NCBI RefSeq assembly: GCF_900111175.1 | Contig: NZ_FOGI01000017.1 | Location: 94,326-158,325, forward strand | Origin: Actinokineospora terrae | GTDB lineage: Bacteria > Actinomycetota > Actinomycetes > Mycobacteriales > Pseudonocardiaceae | Direction: 5' to 3' | Length of the DNA stretch: 64,000 nt | In this document: piece by piece, positions 1-9,473 of the stretch | Position numbering within the stretch: position 1 is the stretch's first letter | Layout: each line of letters opens with the position of its first letter | Made by a program: the position numbers and the translations under genes | The notes under the pieces: model-generated | What the model was told of the DNA's origin: nothing | The model's input: only the letters and a program-made list of their open reading frames with translations | The model's database searches: none

Positions 1-475
1 CGGCGATGTTCCACACGGCCAGCAGCTTCACCCGGCCGGTCTTGCCGCCCAGGTTGACGGTGTGGCTCTTGGTGGCGCCCGGCTGCGCGCCGTTGTCGTT
101 GAAGACAGCGACGCGCTCGCTGCCGATGAAGTACTCCCAGGTCGAGGTCGCGTGCCGGGCGGTGAGCGTCCAGGTGAAGTTCACCGAGTTGCCGACCGAG
201 GCCGCGGGCCAGTTCTTCGAGTCGTCGTTGAGCTGCGCGAACTGGGAGAGCCCGCCGTTGCAGTTCTTCTGGCCCTTGGGGCCCTCGACGCTCTGCGGCT
301 CGTAGATGACCGGGCCGCAGTTGCTGACCTTGCCCGCCGCGCAGTTGGCCTGGCGGCTGGGCGGGGTGCTGATGTACCCGTGCGCCGAGGCCGGGCTCGC
401 GGGCAGGGCGACCATCAACAGCGGGGCGATCGTCGCCCCGGCCGCTGCGACGGCGAAATTGCGCTTGTGCTTCAT
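1..475 (-). CDS. Secreted lytic polysaccharide monooxygenase, AA10 family (5' part only)
   Basis: Copper enzyme that oxidatively cleaves chitin or cellulose outside the cell. The reverse strand reads from ATG at 475 off the left edge, so only about 158 residues are visible. A signal peptide (MKHKRNF, hydrophobic stretch, ASPASA) ends exactly before His32 of HGYISTPPSRQ; a mature N-terminal His is the copper ligand of this family. The second copper His is His108 in TARHATSTWEYF, also a family signature. Cys45, Cys53 and Cys72 are placed as in chitin-binding AA10 proteins. Substrate specificity and any C-terminal binding module lie outside the window. A DasR-type operator sits about 200 bp upstream. 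Confidence 0.93.
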   Translation of the reverse strand, partial: MKHKRNFAVAAAGATIAPLLMVALPASPASAHGYISTPPSRQANCAAGKVSNCGPVIYEPQSVEGPKGQKNCNGGLSQFAQLNDDSKNWPAASVGNSVNFTWTLTARHATSTWEYFIGSERVAVFNDNGAQPGATKSHTVNLGGKTGRVKLLAVWNIA

Positions 476-1045
476 AGTTGCGTGCTCCTCCACAGGAGTG
501 GACGGCGTTTCCGCCGGTCGCCACGAAGCGACCGGCGCAGGGGTGGAAACGGGGAGCAGAGGGACGCCTGCCACCCGTCGGGCGTCGGCCGGACCCGGAC
601 GCCGGAGGGTTGGTGCTGGTCGAAGCGGTGGTGCGTCACAGCCCGGCACGCCGTCAATACGATGTAGCTGTGCTGTGGTCTAGACCATAAACGCGGGTCT
701 GATCACCCGTCAAGACGAGGCCTACCGGCCAGGAGGCGGTAAATTCACACAACCGCCCCGATGTTTCAACCCCCGGTCAAGCGTCCGTACGGCGCATGCC
801 ATCACCACCTGGGCCGCGCGGGCGTCCGAGTGGACCACCGGTGGCCCGGCTGGACCATCCGGGCCGGACCATCGGCGTGGCGGGCGGCGTGGTGCCCGCC
901 ACGCCGCCCGCCCGGCGCGGTGCGCCACGGCTGTCGGGCCGGGCCGATACCCTCCGGTACCTTGGGACACCTGTTCGAGCGGCACCGGCCGCGCGGACGC
1001 CGAGCGCGGGCTCGGGGGCGACGACACCAGCGGGAGAACGACCCA
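476..1045. other. Divergent intergenic region between LPMO and parE
   Basis: This 570-bp gap holds the regulatory DNA of two divergent genes. It contains the DasR-like palindrome at 676-687 and, on the minus strand, a TTGACG-like -35 (652-657), but no clear -10 could be paired with it. On the plus side the only clear signal is a GGGAGA ribosome binding site at about 1033-1038 in front of the parE GTG. No further gene is convincing here. Confidence 0.5.
676..687. promoter_or_regulatory. DasR-responsive (dre) operator candidate
   Basis: The 12-bp perfect palindrome TGGTCTAGACCA matches the core of the dre site bound by the GntR regulator DasR in streptomycetes, which represses chitin and N-acetylglucosamine genes. 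It lies about 200 bp upstream of the LPMO start, and chitin-active AA10 genes are classic DasR targets. The match and position are seen; binding is inferred. dasR itself is not in this window. Confidence 0.8.
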
Positions 1046-3106
1046 GTGACTGCCGAGACCCTGTACGGGGCCGACGACCTGACGCACCTGGAGGGTCTGG
1101 AGGCGGTGCGCAAGCGGCCCGGCATGTACATCGGGTCGACCGACAGCCGCGGCATCAACCACCTGTTCACCGAGATCGTCGACAACTCCACCGACGAGGG
1201 CGTCGCGGGCCACGCCACGAACGTGGTGGTCACCCTGCACGAGGACGGCAGCGTCCAGGTCGACGACGACGGCCGCGGCATCCCGACCGGGGTGCACGCC
1301 AAGTCCGGCCTGTCCGGTGTGGAACTGGTGCTGACCCGGCTGCACGCGGGCGGCAAGTTCGGCGGCTCCGGCTACAAGACCTCCGGCGGCCTGCACGGCG
1401 TCGGCGCCTCCGCGGTCAACGCCCTGTCGCACCGCTTCGACATCACCGTCCGGCGCGACGGCAAGGTCCACCGGATGTCCTTCGCCCACGGCGTGCCCGG
1501 CGAGTTCGACGGCGACGGCCCCAGGGCGAAGTTCACCAAGCGCTCCGGCCTCGACATCGTCGGCAAGATGCGCCGCGGCGAGTCCACCGGCACGTCCATC
1601 CGCTACTGGTACGACGCCCGCTACTTCGAGAACGGCGCGTCCCTGTCGGTCGACGCCGTGCGCGCCAAGATGCGCAACACCGCCTTCCTGGTCCCCGGCG
1701 TCAAGTACGCGCTGCGCGTGGCCGACCCCGAGAGCCCGGGCAAGTTCACCGAGGAGACCTTCCACTACCCGCAGGGTCTCACCGACATGGTCGAGTTCCT
1801 GTCCCCGGACGGCGAGCGCGCGGTGTCCGGCACCGTCCTGGTCACCGGCGAGGGCAGCTACCAGGAGAACGCCGCCGACGAGAACGGCGTGATGCGGTCC
1901 AAGGTGGAGCGGCGCGCCGAGGTCGAGGTCGCGTTCCGCTGGGGCACCGGCTACGAGCGCACCGTCGAGTGCTTCACCAACACCATCCGCAACATGCACG
2001 GCGGCACCCACCGCAAGGGCTTCGAGCGGGCCGCGGTGAAGGCGCTGCAGGAGGCCATCGCCAGGACCAGGGGCCTGCTCAAGCCCAAGGAGGACCTGCC
2101 GACCCTCGACGACGTGCTCGAGGGCATGACCGCCGTGGTGCACGTGCGCATCCCCGAGCCGCAGTTCACCTCCCAGACCAAGGACGAGCTGTCCACCGCG
2201 GGCATCACCAAGGTCATCCAGGGCGTCGTCGAGCGGCACCTGCGCGAGTGGACCGAGGACCGGCGCAGCAAGGCCGAGGCCAAGGTCGTGCTGCAGAAGA
2301 TCGTCGACGCCGGTCGGGTGCGCATCGCGCAGAAGCAGCAGAAGGACGCCGCGCGCCGCAAGACCGCGCTCGAGGGCGCCGCGATGCCCGCCAAGCTGGT
2401 CGACTGCCGCACCACCGGCGTCTCCCGCAGCGAGCTGTTCCTGGTCGAGGGCGACAGCGCGCTCGGCTCGGCGCGGATGGCGCGGGTCTCGGAGTACCAG
2501 GCGCTGCTGCCGCTGCGCGGCAAGATCCTCAACGTGCAGAAGGCCAGCCTGGCCGACACCCTGCGCAACGCCGAGATCGCCGCCATCGTGCAGGTGCTCG
2601 GCGCGGGCACCGGCCGCACCTTCGACCTCCCGGCGATGCGCTACGGCCGGGTCATCCTGATGGCCGACGCCGATGTCGACGGCTCGCACATCCGGACCCT
2701 GCTGATCACCCTGTTCGCCAAGTACATGCGCCCGGTCATCGACGACGGCAGGCTCTACGCCGCCATGCCGCCGCTGCACAAGATCACCACCCGCGGCCGG
2801 GGCGCCGAGACGGTCTTCACCTTCACCCAGCGCGAGATGGAGACCACCGTGGCCCGCCTGCAGAAGGCGGGCAGGCAGGTGGTCACGCCGGTGCCCCGGT
2901 TCAAGGGCCTCGGCGAGATGGACGCCGACGAGCTGTGGGAGACCACGATGAACCCGGCCACCCGCTCGGTGCGCCGCATCACCCTCGGTGACGCCGAGGC
3001 CGCCGAGGCCGCGCTGGAGCTGCTGATGGGGGAGAAGGTGGAGCCGCGCCGCAACTGGCTGGTCGACTCCGCCGCCCGCGTCGACCAGTCCGCCATCGAC
3101 CTGTAG
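1046..3106 (+). CDS. parE: DNA topoisomerase IV subunit B (ParE-like)
   Basis: ATPase subunit of a type IIA topoisomerase that decatenates daughter chromosomes. The GTG at 1046 is chosen because it follows GGGAGA by about 7 nt and begins TAETLYGADDLTHLEGLE, the usual start of actinobacterial ParE (686 aa, normal length). Seen in order: the GHKL ATPase N-box with catalytic Glu43 and Asn47 (EIVDNSTDEG), DDGRGIP, GGLHGVGASAVNALS, then the Toprim motifs EGDSALGSARMA and MADADVDGSH. parC follows 46 nt downstream, so the two are probably one operon. There is no dnaA, recF or dnaN beside it, which favours topoisomerase IV over gyrase. Confidence 0.93.
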   Translation: MTAETLYGADDLTHLEGLEAVRKRPGMYIGSTDSRGINHLFTEIVDNSTDEGVAGHATNVVVTLHEDGSVQVDDDGRGIPTGVHAKSGLSGVELVLTRLHAGGKFGGSGYKTSGGLHGVGASAVNALSHRFDITVRRDGKVHRMSFAHGVPGEFDGDGPRAKFTKRSGLDIVGKMRRGESTGTSIRYWYDARYFENGASLSVDAVRAKMRNTAFLVPGVKYALRVADPESPGKFTEETFHYPQGLTDMVEFLSPDGERAVSGTVLVTGEGSYQENAADENGVMRSKVERRAEVEVAFRWGTGYERTVECFTNTIRNMHGGTHRKGFERAAVKALQEAIARTRGLLKPKEDLPTLDDVLEGMTAVVHVRIPEPQFTSQTKDELSTAGITKVIQGVVERHLREWTEDRRSKAEAKVVLQKIVDAGRVRIAQKQQKDAARRKTALEGAAMPAKLVDCRTTGVSRSELFLVEGDSALGSARMARVSEYQALLPLRGKILNVQKASLADTLRNAEIAAIVQVLGAGTGRTFDLPAMRYGRVILMADADVDGSHIRTLLITLFAKYMRPVIDDGRLYAAMPPLHKITTRGRGAETVFTFTQREMETTVARLQKAGRQVVTPVPRFKGLGEMDADELWETTMNPATRSVRRITLGDAEAAEAALELLMGEKVEPRRNWLVDSAARVDQSAIDL

Positions 3107-3152
3107 CGCCCCGCGCCGACCGACCACCAGAGCACGAGAGAGAGCCGCGCCC

Positions 3153-6100
3153 ATGGCCCGCCGCAAGGCCCCCGCCACCAAGGTCGACCCCTCCGCCTTC
3201 GACCAGGCGGGCGCGACCGTGGTCGACAACCCGGTGCGCACCGAGATCGAGGACTCCTACCTGGAGTACGCCTACTCGGTGATCCACTCGCGCGCGCTGC
3301 CCGACGCGCGCGACGGTCTCAAGCCGGTGCACCGCCGCATCCTGTTCTCCATGCACGAGCAGGGCTACCGGCCCACCCACGCCTACGTGAAGTCCTCCCG
3401 CGTGGTCGGCGACTGCTTCGTGCGCGGCGCGCTGGTGTCCACACCGTCGGGGCTGCGCCCGATCGAGGGGATCGAGCTGGGCGAGCAGGTCCTCGACCCG
3501 GGCGGCAGGCCGGTGCCGGTGACGGCGGTCTACGAGAACCCGGTGTCGGAGCTGGTGCGGGTCACCTGGACCAGCGGCCACAGCATGCTGGTCACCCCCG
3601 GCCAGCGGTTCCGGGTGAGCGCGGGTTCGGGCCGGGAGTGGGTCGAGGCCAGGGACCTCGCCGGTCGGGAGACGGTCGCCGGGGCGGGCGCCGACGAGGT
3701 GACCGCCAGCGACAACGGGTACGCCTACGTCCTCGGCGTGATCGCGGCCTCCGGCTCGGTCACCGCCGCAGGCGAGCTGCGGGTCGAGTCGCTGGAGGCC
3801 GGACCGGTCGACCACGTGCACGGCTGGGCGATCGGCGCCGGGCTCGACACCCGCCGCGACAAGCGCGAGGCCCGCACCCCGACCCAGCGCGACCGGCACA
3901 TCCTCACCTTCGCCGACGCAGGTCTGCTCGCCACCCGCGACACCGTCCCCGCCGTCGTGCTCGCCGACCGGGCGGCCTGGTTGCCCTACCTGGCCGGTCT
4001 GCTCGACGGTGCCGGGCACGTGCGGCGCGGCCGTGGGCAGATCGCGGGCCTGGCCCGCCCGGAGCTGCTGCGGCAGGTGTGGTGCCTGCTCGCGGACCTC
4101 GGCATCCCCGCGGACCAGTGGGACCGCTCGGGTCTGCGCGGGATAACCGTCTCCGGTGGTGCCGCCGCCACGTTGGCCGCGTTGCTGCTGCCGTGGGTGC
4201 GCTCGTGTGACAAGCACGCGGGCCTTGCCCACCTCGCTGCTCCCGCCGAGCCGAGCGCGCCGGTGTCATCCACTGCGTTGCCGGTGCTGTCCACAGTGGC
4301 GTCGGTCGAGCCGGTGGCCGGTGACACCACCTACGACATCCAGGTCGGGTCGGACGAGCACGCGTTCGTCGTCGAGGGCCTGGTCGTGCACAACTGCATG
4401 GGCAAGTACCACCCGCACGGCGACACCGCGATCTACGACGCGATGGTGCGGCTCGCGCAGGACTTCTCGCTCAACGCGCCGCTGGTCGACGGGCACGGCA
4501 ACTTCGGCTCGCCCGACGACGGCCCCGCCGCCAGCCGCTACACCGAGGCGCGGATGTCCAACGAGGCGATGCTGCTCGTCGGCGAGCTCGGCGAGGACAC
4601 CGTCGACTTCCGGCCCAACTACGACGGCTCGCTGCTCGAACCGGTCGTGCTGCCAGCGGCGTTCCCGAACCTGCTGGTCAACGGCACTTCCGGCATCGCG
4701 GTCGGCATGGCCACCAACATGATCCCGCACAACCTGGGCGAGGTCGTCGCCGCCGCGCGGTACCTGATCACCCACCCCGAGGCCGACCTCGACAAGCTGA
4801 TGGAGTTCATCCCCGGCCCCGACCTGCCCACCGGCGGGATGCTGCTGGGCCTCGACGAGGTGCGCAAGGCCTACGAGACCGGCCGCGGCGTGGTGCGGAT
4901 GCGGGCCAAGGTGGAGATCGGCCACCTCGAGGGCAGCAGGCGCCAGGCCATCACCGTCACCGAGCTGCCCTACCAGGTCGGCTCGGAGAAGATCATCGAG
5001 AAGATCACCGAAGAGGTGAACAAGAGCAAGCGGCTCACCGGCATCGCCGACGTCAAGGACCTCACCGACCGGGAGAACGGCACCAGGCTGGTCATCGAGT
5101 GCAAGGTCGGCGTCAACCCGCAGGCGCTGCTGGCCGACCTGTACCGGCTGACCCCGATGGAGCAGTCCTTCGGCATCAACAATCTGGTCCTGGTCGAGGG
5201 GCAGCCGCGCACGCTCGGGCTCAAGGCGCTGCTGGAGGTGTTCCTCAAGCACCGCTACGAGGTCGTCACCCGGCGCACCCGCCACCGCAAGCGCAAGCGC
5301 GAGGAGCGGCTGCACCTGGTCGAGGGCCTGCTGCTGGCCCTGGTCGACATCGACAAGGTCATCCGGCTGATCCGCGGCAGCGACGACGCCGCGGCGGCCA
5401 AGGCGGGCCTGATGAGCCGCTTCACGCTCTCCGAGGTGCAGGCCACCTACATCCTCGACACCCCGCTGCGCCGCCTCACCAAGTTCGACAAGCTCGAGCT
5501 CGAGGACGAGCAGGAGAAGCTGCGCGGCGAGATCGAGGAACTGGCCAAGATCCTCGACGACGACAAGGTGCTGCGCCGAGTCGTGTCCACCGAGCTGGGC
5601 AAGGTCGCCAGGGACCTCACCGCCGAGCGCCGCACCTCGCTGATCGACGGTGACCTCAAGGAGGTGCTGGCCGCCTCCAAGCCCGCCGGTCCGCTGGAGG
5701 TCGCCGACGACCCGTGCCAGGTGGTGCTGAGCGCCACCGGCCTGGTCGCGCGCACGGCCGCGGAGTCGGAGGAGGCCTCGGAGGGGCGCACCCGCAAGGG
5801 GCGCGCCCGGCACGACGCGGTGGCGGCGCTGGTGCACTCGACCGCGCGCGGGCAGGTCCTGCTGGTGACCAACCGGGGGCGGGCGGTCAAGACCGACGTG
5901 CTGCCGCTGCCGGTGCTGCCGGAGCAGAGCGGCACGGTGTCGGTGTCCGGCGGGATGGCCGCCAGTGAGCTGGTGTCGCTGGAGAAGGGCGAGCGGGTCA
6001 TCGGCATCGCCCCGCTCGGCGACCAGGCCGCGGGCTCACCCGGTCTCGCGCTGGGGACCCGCCAGGGCGTGGTGAAGGTGTGCGCGCCCGAGTGGCCGGT

Positions 6101-6617
6101 GCGGTCCGACGAGTTCGAGGTGATCACCCTCAAGGACGGCGACGAGGTCATCGGCGCCACCTGGCTGACCGACGGCTCGGAGACGCTGGCGTTCGTGACC
6201 GGTGATGCGTCGCTGCTGCGGTACGCCGCCTCGCTCGTGCGGCCCCAGGGGCTCAAGGGCGGCGGGATGGCGGGCATCAACGTGCCCGCGGACGGCAAGG
6301 CCCTGTTCTTCGGCGCGATCCGCATCGACGACCCGGACCACGGCGAGCCCCAGGTGGTCACCTCCACCGGCCAGTCGGTCAAGGTCACCCCGTTCGCCGA
6401 GTACCCCGCCAAGGGCCGAGCCACCGGCGGCGTCCGCGCCCACCGCTTCCTCAAGGGCGAGACCGGCCTGGTCCTGGCCTGGATCGGCCCCCGACCAGCG
6501 GGCTCCAGCCGCACCGGCTCCGCCGTCGAACTCCCCGACCCCGACCCCCGCCGCGACGGCTCCGGCCACGCCCACCCCGGCCCCGACGTCATCGGCCACC
6601 TCGTGGAACGCGCCTGA
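3153..6617 (+). CDS. parC: DNA topoisomerase IV subunit A (ParC-like) with an in-frame intein
   Basis: DNA-cleaving subunit partnered with ParE. The precursor is 1154 aa; removing residues 88-414 (intein) leaves 827 aa, the usual ParC length. The N-extein runs through VHRRILFSMHEQ to SSRVVGD, and the C-extein resumes at CMGKYHPHGD. The active-site Tyr is Tyr463 of the precursor (SRYTEARMS), about Tyr136 after splicing. The C-terminal domain lacks an obvious QRRGGKG GyrA box, supporting ParC rather than GyrA. The coding sequence is continuous with no frameshift. A hairpin terminator follows at 6627. Confidence 0.93.
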   Translation: MARRKAPATKVDPSAFDQAGATVVDNPVRTEIEDSYLEYAYSVIHSRALPDARDGLKPVHRRILFSMHEQGYRPTHAYVKSSRVVGDCFVRGALVSTPSGLRPIEGIELGEQVLDPGGRPVPVTAVYENPVSELVRVTWTSGHSMLVTPGQRFRVSAGSGREWVEARDLAGRETVAGAGADEVTASDNGYAYVLGVIAASGSVTAAGELRVESLEAGPVDHVHGWAIGAGLDTRRDKREARTPTQRDRHILTFADAGLLATRDTVPAVVLADRAAWLPYLAGLLDGAGHVRRGRGQIAGLARPELLRQVWCLLADLGIPADQWDRSGLRGITVSGGAAATLAALLLPWVRSCDKHAGLAHLAAPAEPSAPVSSTALPVLSTVASVEPVAGDTTYDIQVGSDEHAFVVEGLVVHNCMGKYHPHGDTAIYDAMVRLAQDFSLNAPLVDGHGNFGSPDDGPAASRYTEARMSNEAMLLVGELGEDTVDFRPNYDGSLLEPVVLPAAFPNLLVNGTSGIAVGMATNMIPHNLGEVVAAARYLITHPEADLDKLMEFIPGPDLPTGGMLLGLDEVRKAYETGRGVVRMRAKVEIGHLEGSRRQAITVTELPYQVGSEKIIEKITEEVNKSKRLTGIADVKDLTDRENGTRLVIECKVGVNPQALLADLYRLTPMEQSFGINNLVLVEGQPRTLGLKALLEVFLKHRYEVVTRRTRHRKRKREERLHLVEGLLLALVDIDKVIRLIRGSDDAAAAKAGLMSRFTLSEVQATYILDTPLRRLTKFDKLELEDEQEKLRGEIEELAKILDDDKVLRRVVSTELGKVARDLTAERRTSLIDGDLKEVLAASKPAGPLEVADDPCQVVLSATGLVARTAAESEEASEGRTRKGRARHDAVAALVHSTARGQVLLVTNRGRAVKTDVLPLPVLPEQSGTVSVSGGMAASELVSLEKGERVIGIAPLGDQAAGSPGLALGTRQGVVKVCAPEWPVRSDEFEVITLKDGDEVIGATWLTDGSETLAFVTGDASLLRYAASLVRPQGLKGGGMAGINVPADGKALFFGAIRIDDPDHGEPQVVTSTGQSVKVTPFAEYPAKGRATGGVRAHRFLKGETGLVLAWIGPRPAGSSRTGSAVELPDPDPRRDGSGHAHPGPDVIGHLVERA
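3414..4394 (+). other. Intein in ParC (327 aa), homing endonuclease degenerate
   Basis: A protein-splicing insert between VVGD and CMGKYHPHGD. Splicing residues visible: Cys1 (CFVRGALVSTPSG, block A), a C-terminal YDIQVGSDEHAF...EGLVVHN (blocks F and G) with His-Asn at the end, and Cys as the +1 extein residue. Block B reads SGHSMLVTPGQRFRV, with Gln where the usual TxxH histidine stands. Two LAGLIDADG-like helices are recognisable, YVLGVIAASGSV and YLAGLLDGAGHV, but the metal-binding acidic positions are Ser and Ala. This suggests a splicing-competent, homing-dead intein. The insertion site differs from the active-site-Tyr position used by well-known mycobacterial GyrA inteins. Confidence 0.92.
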
Positions 6618-6626
6618 GAGACGCCG

Positions 6627-6654
6627 AGCCGCCTTGGTGACGAACCAGGCGGCT
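6627..6654 (+). terminator. Hairpin terminator after parC
   Basis: AGCCGCCT (6627-6634) pairs with AGGCGGCT (6647-6654), extended inward by TGGT/ACCA with one bulge. It starts 10 nt after the parC stop. There is no run of T, which is usual for GC-rich actinobacteria. Confidence 0.65.
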
Positions 6655-6770
6655 TGACCTCCACCCCACCGAACAAGTCCGGGCCAGATGGGCGTTCGCG
6701 GCATTGTCCAGGCCGCCGCGGCGTCTGTACTGTGTCGGGACTTGCGGGTCGGTGAGGTGGGGTCGGGGTT

Positions 6771-9473
6771 GTGGGTGGCGGGCTGGTGGGGCGGGAGCGG
6801 TTGCTGGCCCAGGTGTCCGCCCGGCTCGACCAGGGTGGGGGAGTGCTGCTCTCCGGGCCCAGCGGTATCGGCAAGACGGCGGTGCTCGACGCGATCTCGG
6901 TACCGGGCCGGGTCTTGCGGGCCACCGCGGCCGAGGCTGAGCGGTGGATCTCCAGTGGGGTGCTGGCCGAGTTGCTCGCCCAGGTGCCGTCCGCGATCGT
7001 GGCCGCGCTGCCCGCCGAGTTCCGGGACGCGGTCACCGAGGTGCTCGTCGGCCGCCGGGTGGACGGGGGGATGCCGCTGAGGCACGCTTGGCACCTGTCC
7101 CTGCTGGCCATGGCCGCCAGGGAACCCGTGCTGGTCCTGATCGACGACGCCCAGTGGGTCGACGCCGCGTCGGCCGACGTGCTCGCGTACGCGGCCCGCC
7201 GGGTCGGGTCGGCGCAGGTCAGGGCTGTGGTCGCGGGCAGGCTCCCGGAGACCGTGCCCCTCGACGACGACGGCCCCCGCGCCGTCCCGCCCGCCGCCCT
7301 CGCGCCGGGACCGGTGCTGCGCCTGCAAGTCCCGCCGCTCACCGCCGACGACCTGGCCGAACTCCTTGACGCCCGTGGACTTCCCGCGCGCACCGCCGCC
7401 GCCATCCACGCCGACTCCGCGGGCAACCCGTACCTCGCGCTCACCCTCGCGGGCGCCGCCACCGACCGCCTGCCGCTGCCGCCCAGCGTCGCCCTGCTCG
7501 TCCGCGAACGCCTGGCCTGCCTCGCCCCCGCCGAGCGGGAAACGCTGCTGTGGTGCGCCTTGGCCACCCGACCGACCACCCGGCTGCTGCTGCGCGCCGG
7601 GAGGGCCGACGCCGCGCGGGACATCGCCAGGGCCGCCGAGGTGGGTCTCGTGGTGACCGACGCCGAGAAGATCCGGTTCACCCCGCCCGCCGCCGCCTCG
7701 CTCATCGCCGACCTCGCCGACGCCGACTACCGCGCCGCCGCCCACACCAGGCTGGCCGAGGTCGTCACCTCCGACGCCGACCGGGAACGCCACCGCGCGC
7801 ACGCGTCGGAAGACCCCGACGCGGCCGCCGCGCGTTCGCTGGTGGTGGCGGCGGAAACCGCGCAGCGACAGGGTTCCCGCGACCTGGCCGCCGAGTTGTA
7901 CCTGCTCGCCGCCGACCGGACCCCGGGCCACGAGCGCGTACAACGGCTGGAATGGCTTGTGGCGGCAGCGCGAACCGGCGCGGTCGCCGCCCGCGGCGAC
8001 GTGGTGCGCCGAGCCGCCGACGCCGTGCTCGCCGCGGATTCCGCGCCACTGCAACGGGTTCGCGTCCGGATGTCGCTGATTCACCTTGCCGGGCAAGGGG
8101 TCGCCGACGAGCAGGAGCTGTTCGCCCTGGCACTGGCCGACGCGGGCGACTGCCCGCGCTCCGGTGGGCTGCTGTGGCTGTGGCGGTCCTGGGCGGCGAT
8201 GATCAACGGGTGGCCCGCGGTGTCGGCCGAGCGGGCCGCCCGCGCCGCCGACCTGGCCCGCTCGGTCGACGACACCTCCATCGAGGCCATGGCGTTGGCC
8301 ACCGCCGCGCTGATGAAGCGGCTGGCGGGGGAGCGGGACTTCGACGAGCCGCTGCGCCGGGCCCTGCTGCTGCCGCCGCCGGACATGGACGGCTGGGCGC
8401 ACTTCTCGCCCGCGTTCATCGTCGCCCGCTTCGCCGCGATCGACGAACGGCTGGAGGACGCCCGCGCCCTGTACCTGGGCATGCTCGGCATGGTCGAGCG
8501 CGGCGCGGTGGAGGAACTGGTCACTGTGCTGCGCGGCCTCACCGAGGTCGCCACCCGGCTGGGCCGCTGCCGCGAGGCGATGGACTACGCGGCCAGGGCG
8601 CGGCGGATCGGCGGCGAGGCCCGGCTGAGCCCGGCCCCCGGTTGGCACACCAGCGCCGTCGCCGAACTCGCCGGTGGCAGCGTCGCCCGCGCGCTGACCT
8701 ACGCCGAACGCGGTGTGCGGGCCGCCGAGCAGGACTCGGACCTGGTGTTCCTGCGCAGGCACCTGCACCTGCTCGGCCAGGCCCTGCTGCGCACCGGTCG
8801 CCCGGCCGAGGCGGTCACGGCGCTGCGCCGGATCCCCGAACTCGAGCGGCCGCGCGGGATCCGCGACCCCACGATGCTGCGCTGGCACGGTGACCTGGTG
8901 ACGGCCCTGGTCTCGGTCGGCGAACACGCCGAGGCGGCCGGGATCCTGGCCGACACCCGTGACCGGGTCGCCGGGGTTCCCGAGCCCGCGGGGGTTTCCG
9001 CGCAACTCGACCGCGCCGAGGCGTCACTGCTGGCCGCTCGGGGTGACACCGACGGCGCGGTGGACCTGTTGCGGCGCGCGGAATCCGTGTTCACCGCGTT
9101 GGGTCAACCACTGGAGACTGGCCACTGCCTGCTGGTGCGCGGCCGGATCGAACGCGGGCGCCGCCGCCACGCCGCTGCCCGTGAGCCGGTGCGCAGGGCT
9201 GCCGCGCTGTTCGCCGCCGCCGCTGCCCACCCGTGGACCGAGCACGCCGAACGCGTCCTGACCCGGCTGGCCGGCCCGGTCCAGGCGCCGACCGAGCTGA
9301 CCGCCACCGAGGCCCGCATCGCCGCCCTGGTCGCCGAGGGCGCCTCCAACCGCGAGATCGCCGACCGCCTGTTCATCAGCGTCAAGACCGTCGAGGCCTC
9401 GCTGACCCGCGTCTACCGCAAACTCGGCATCCGCTCCCGAACCCAACTCGCCGCCCGCCTGCACGACGACTGA
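6771..9473 (+). CDS. LAL-type (large ATP-binding LuxR) transcriptional regulator
   Basis: A 900-aa signal-responsive transcription factor of the MalT/LAL type. Seen: Walker A GPSGIGKT (residues 29-36) at the N-terminus, Walker B-like VLVLIDDAQWVD about residue 125, a long alpha-helical, probably TPR-like, middle, and a C-terminal LuxR helix-turn-helix (TATEARIAALVAEGASNREI, then FISVKTVEASLTRVYRKLG). GTG at 6771 fits a purine-rich stretch (GAGGTGGGG) just upstream. It stands alone between parC and a streptogrisin-like protease, and a second LAL gene lies beyond that protease, so either could control it. The ligand is unknown. Confidence 0.88.
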   Translation: MGGGLVGRERLLAQVSARLDQGGGVLLSGPSGIGKTAVLDAISVPGRVLRATAAEAERWISSGVLAELLAQVPSAIVAALPAEFRDAVTEVLVGRRVDGGMPLRHAWHLSLLAMAAREPVLVLIDDAQWVDAASADVLAYAARRVGSAQVRAVVAGRLPETVPLDDDGPRAVPPAALAPGPVLRLQVPPLTADDLAELLDARGLPARTAAAIHADSAGNPYLALTLAGAATDRLPLPPSVALLVRERLACLAPAERETLLWCALATRPTTRLLLRAGRADAARDIARAAEVGLVVTDAEKIRFTPPAAASLIADLADADYRAAAHTRLAEVVTSDADRERHRAHASEDPDAAAARSLVVAAETAQRQGSRDLAAELYLLAADRTPGHERVQRLEWLVAAARTGAVAARGDVVRRAADAVLAADSAPLQRVRVRMSLIHLAGQGVADEQELFALALADAGDCPRSGGLLWLWRSWAAMINGWPAVSAERAARAADLARSVDDTSIEAMALATAALMKRLAGERDFDEPLRRALLLPPPDMDGWAHFSPAFIVARFAAIDERLEDARALYLGMLGMVERGAVEELVTVLRGLTEVATRLGRCREAMDYAARARRIGGEARLSPAPGWHTSAVAELAGGSVARALTYAERGVRAAEQDSDLVFLRRHLHLLGQALLRTGRPAEAVTALRRIPELERPRGIRDPTMLRWHGDLVTALVSVGEHAEAAGILADTRDRVAGVPEPAGVSAQLDRAEASLLAARGDTDGAVDLLRRAESVFTALGQPLETGHCLLVRGRIERGRRRHAAAREPVRRAAALFAAAAAHPWTEHAERVLTRLAGPVQAPTELTATEARIAALVAEGASNREIADRLFISVKTVEASLTRVYRKLGIRSRTQLAARLHDD

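Noticed and set aside
722..3241. Very long open frames opposite parE, parC and the mce genes
   Set aside because: They are mirror frames caused by high GC; the plus-strand proteins have complete catalytic motifs and the opposite frames are Arg/Ala/Gly/Val-biased without motifs.
3414..4394. A frameshifted or chimeric parC
   Set aside because: The insert is in frame, begins with Cys, ends with His-Asn-Cys and carries intein blocks; the exteins join into a normal ParC.
1046..6617. Calling the pair gyrB/gyrA
   Set aside because: No dnaA/recF neighbourhood, ParE-type start sequence and no visible GyrA box in the A subunit; topoisomerase IV fits better.
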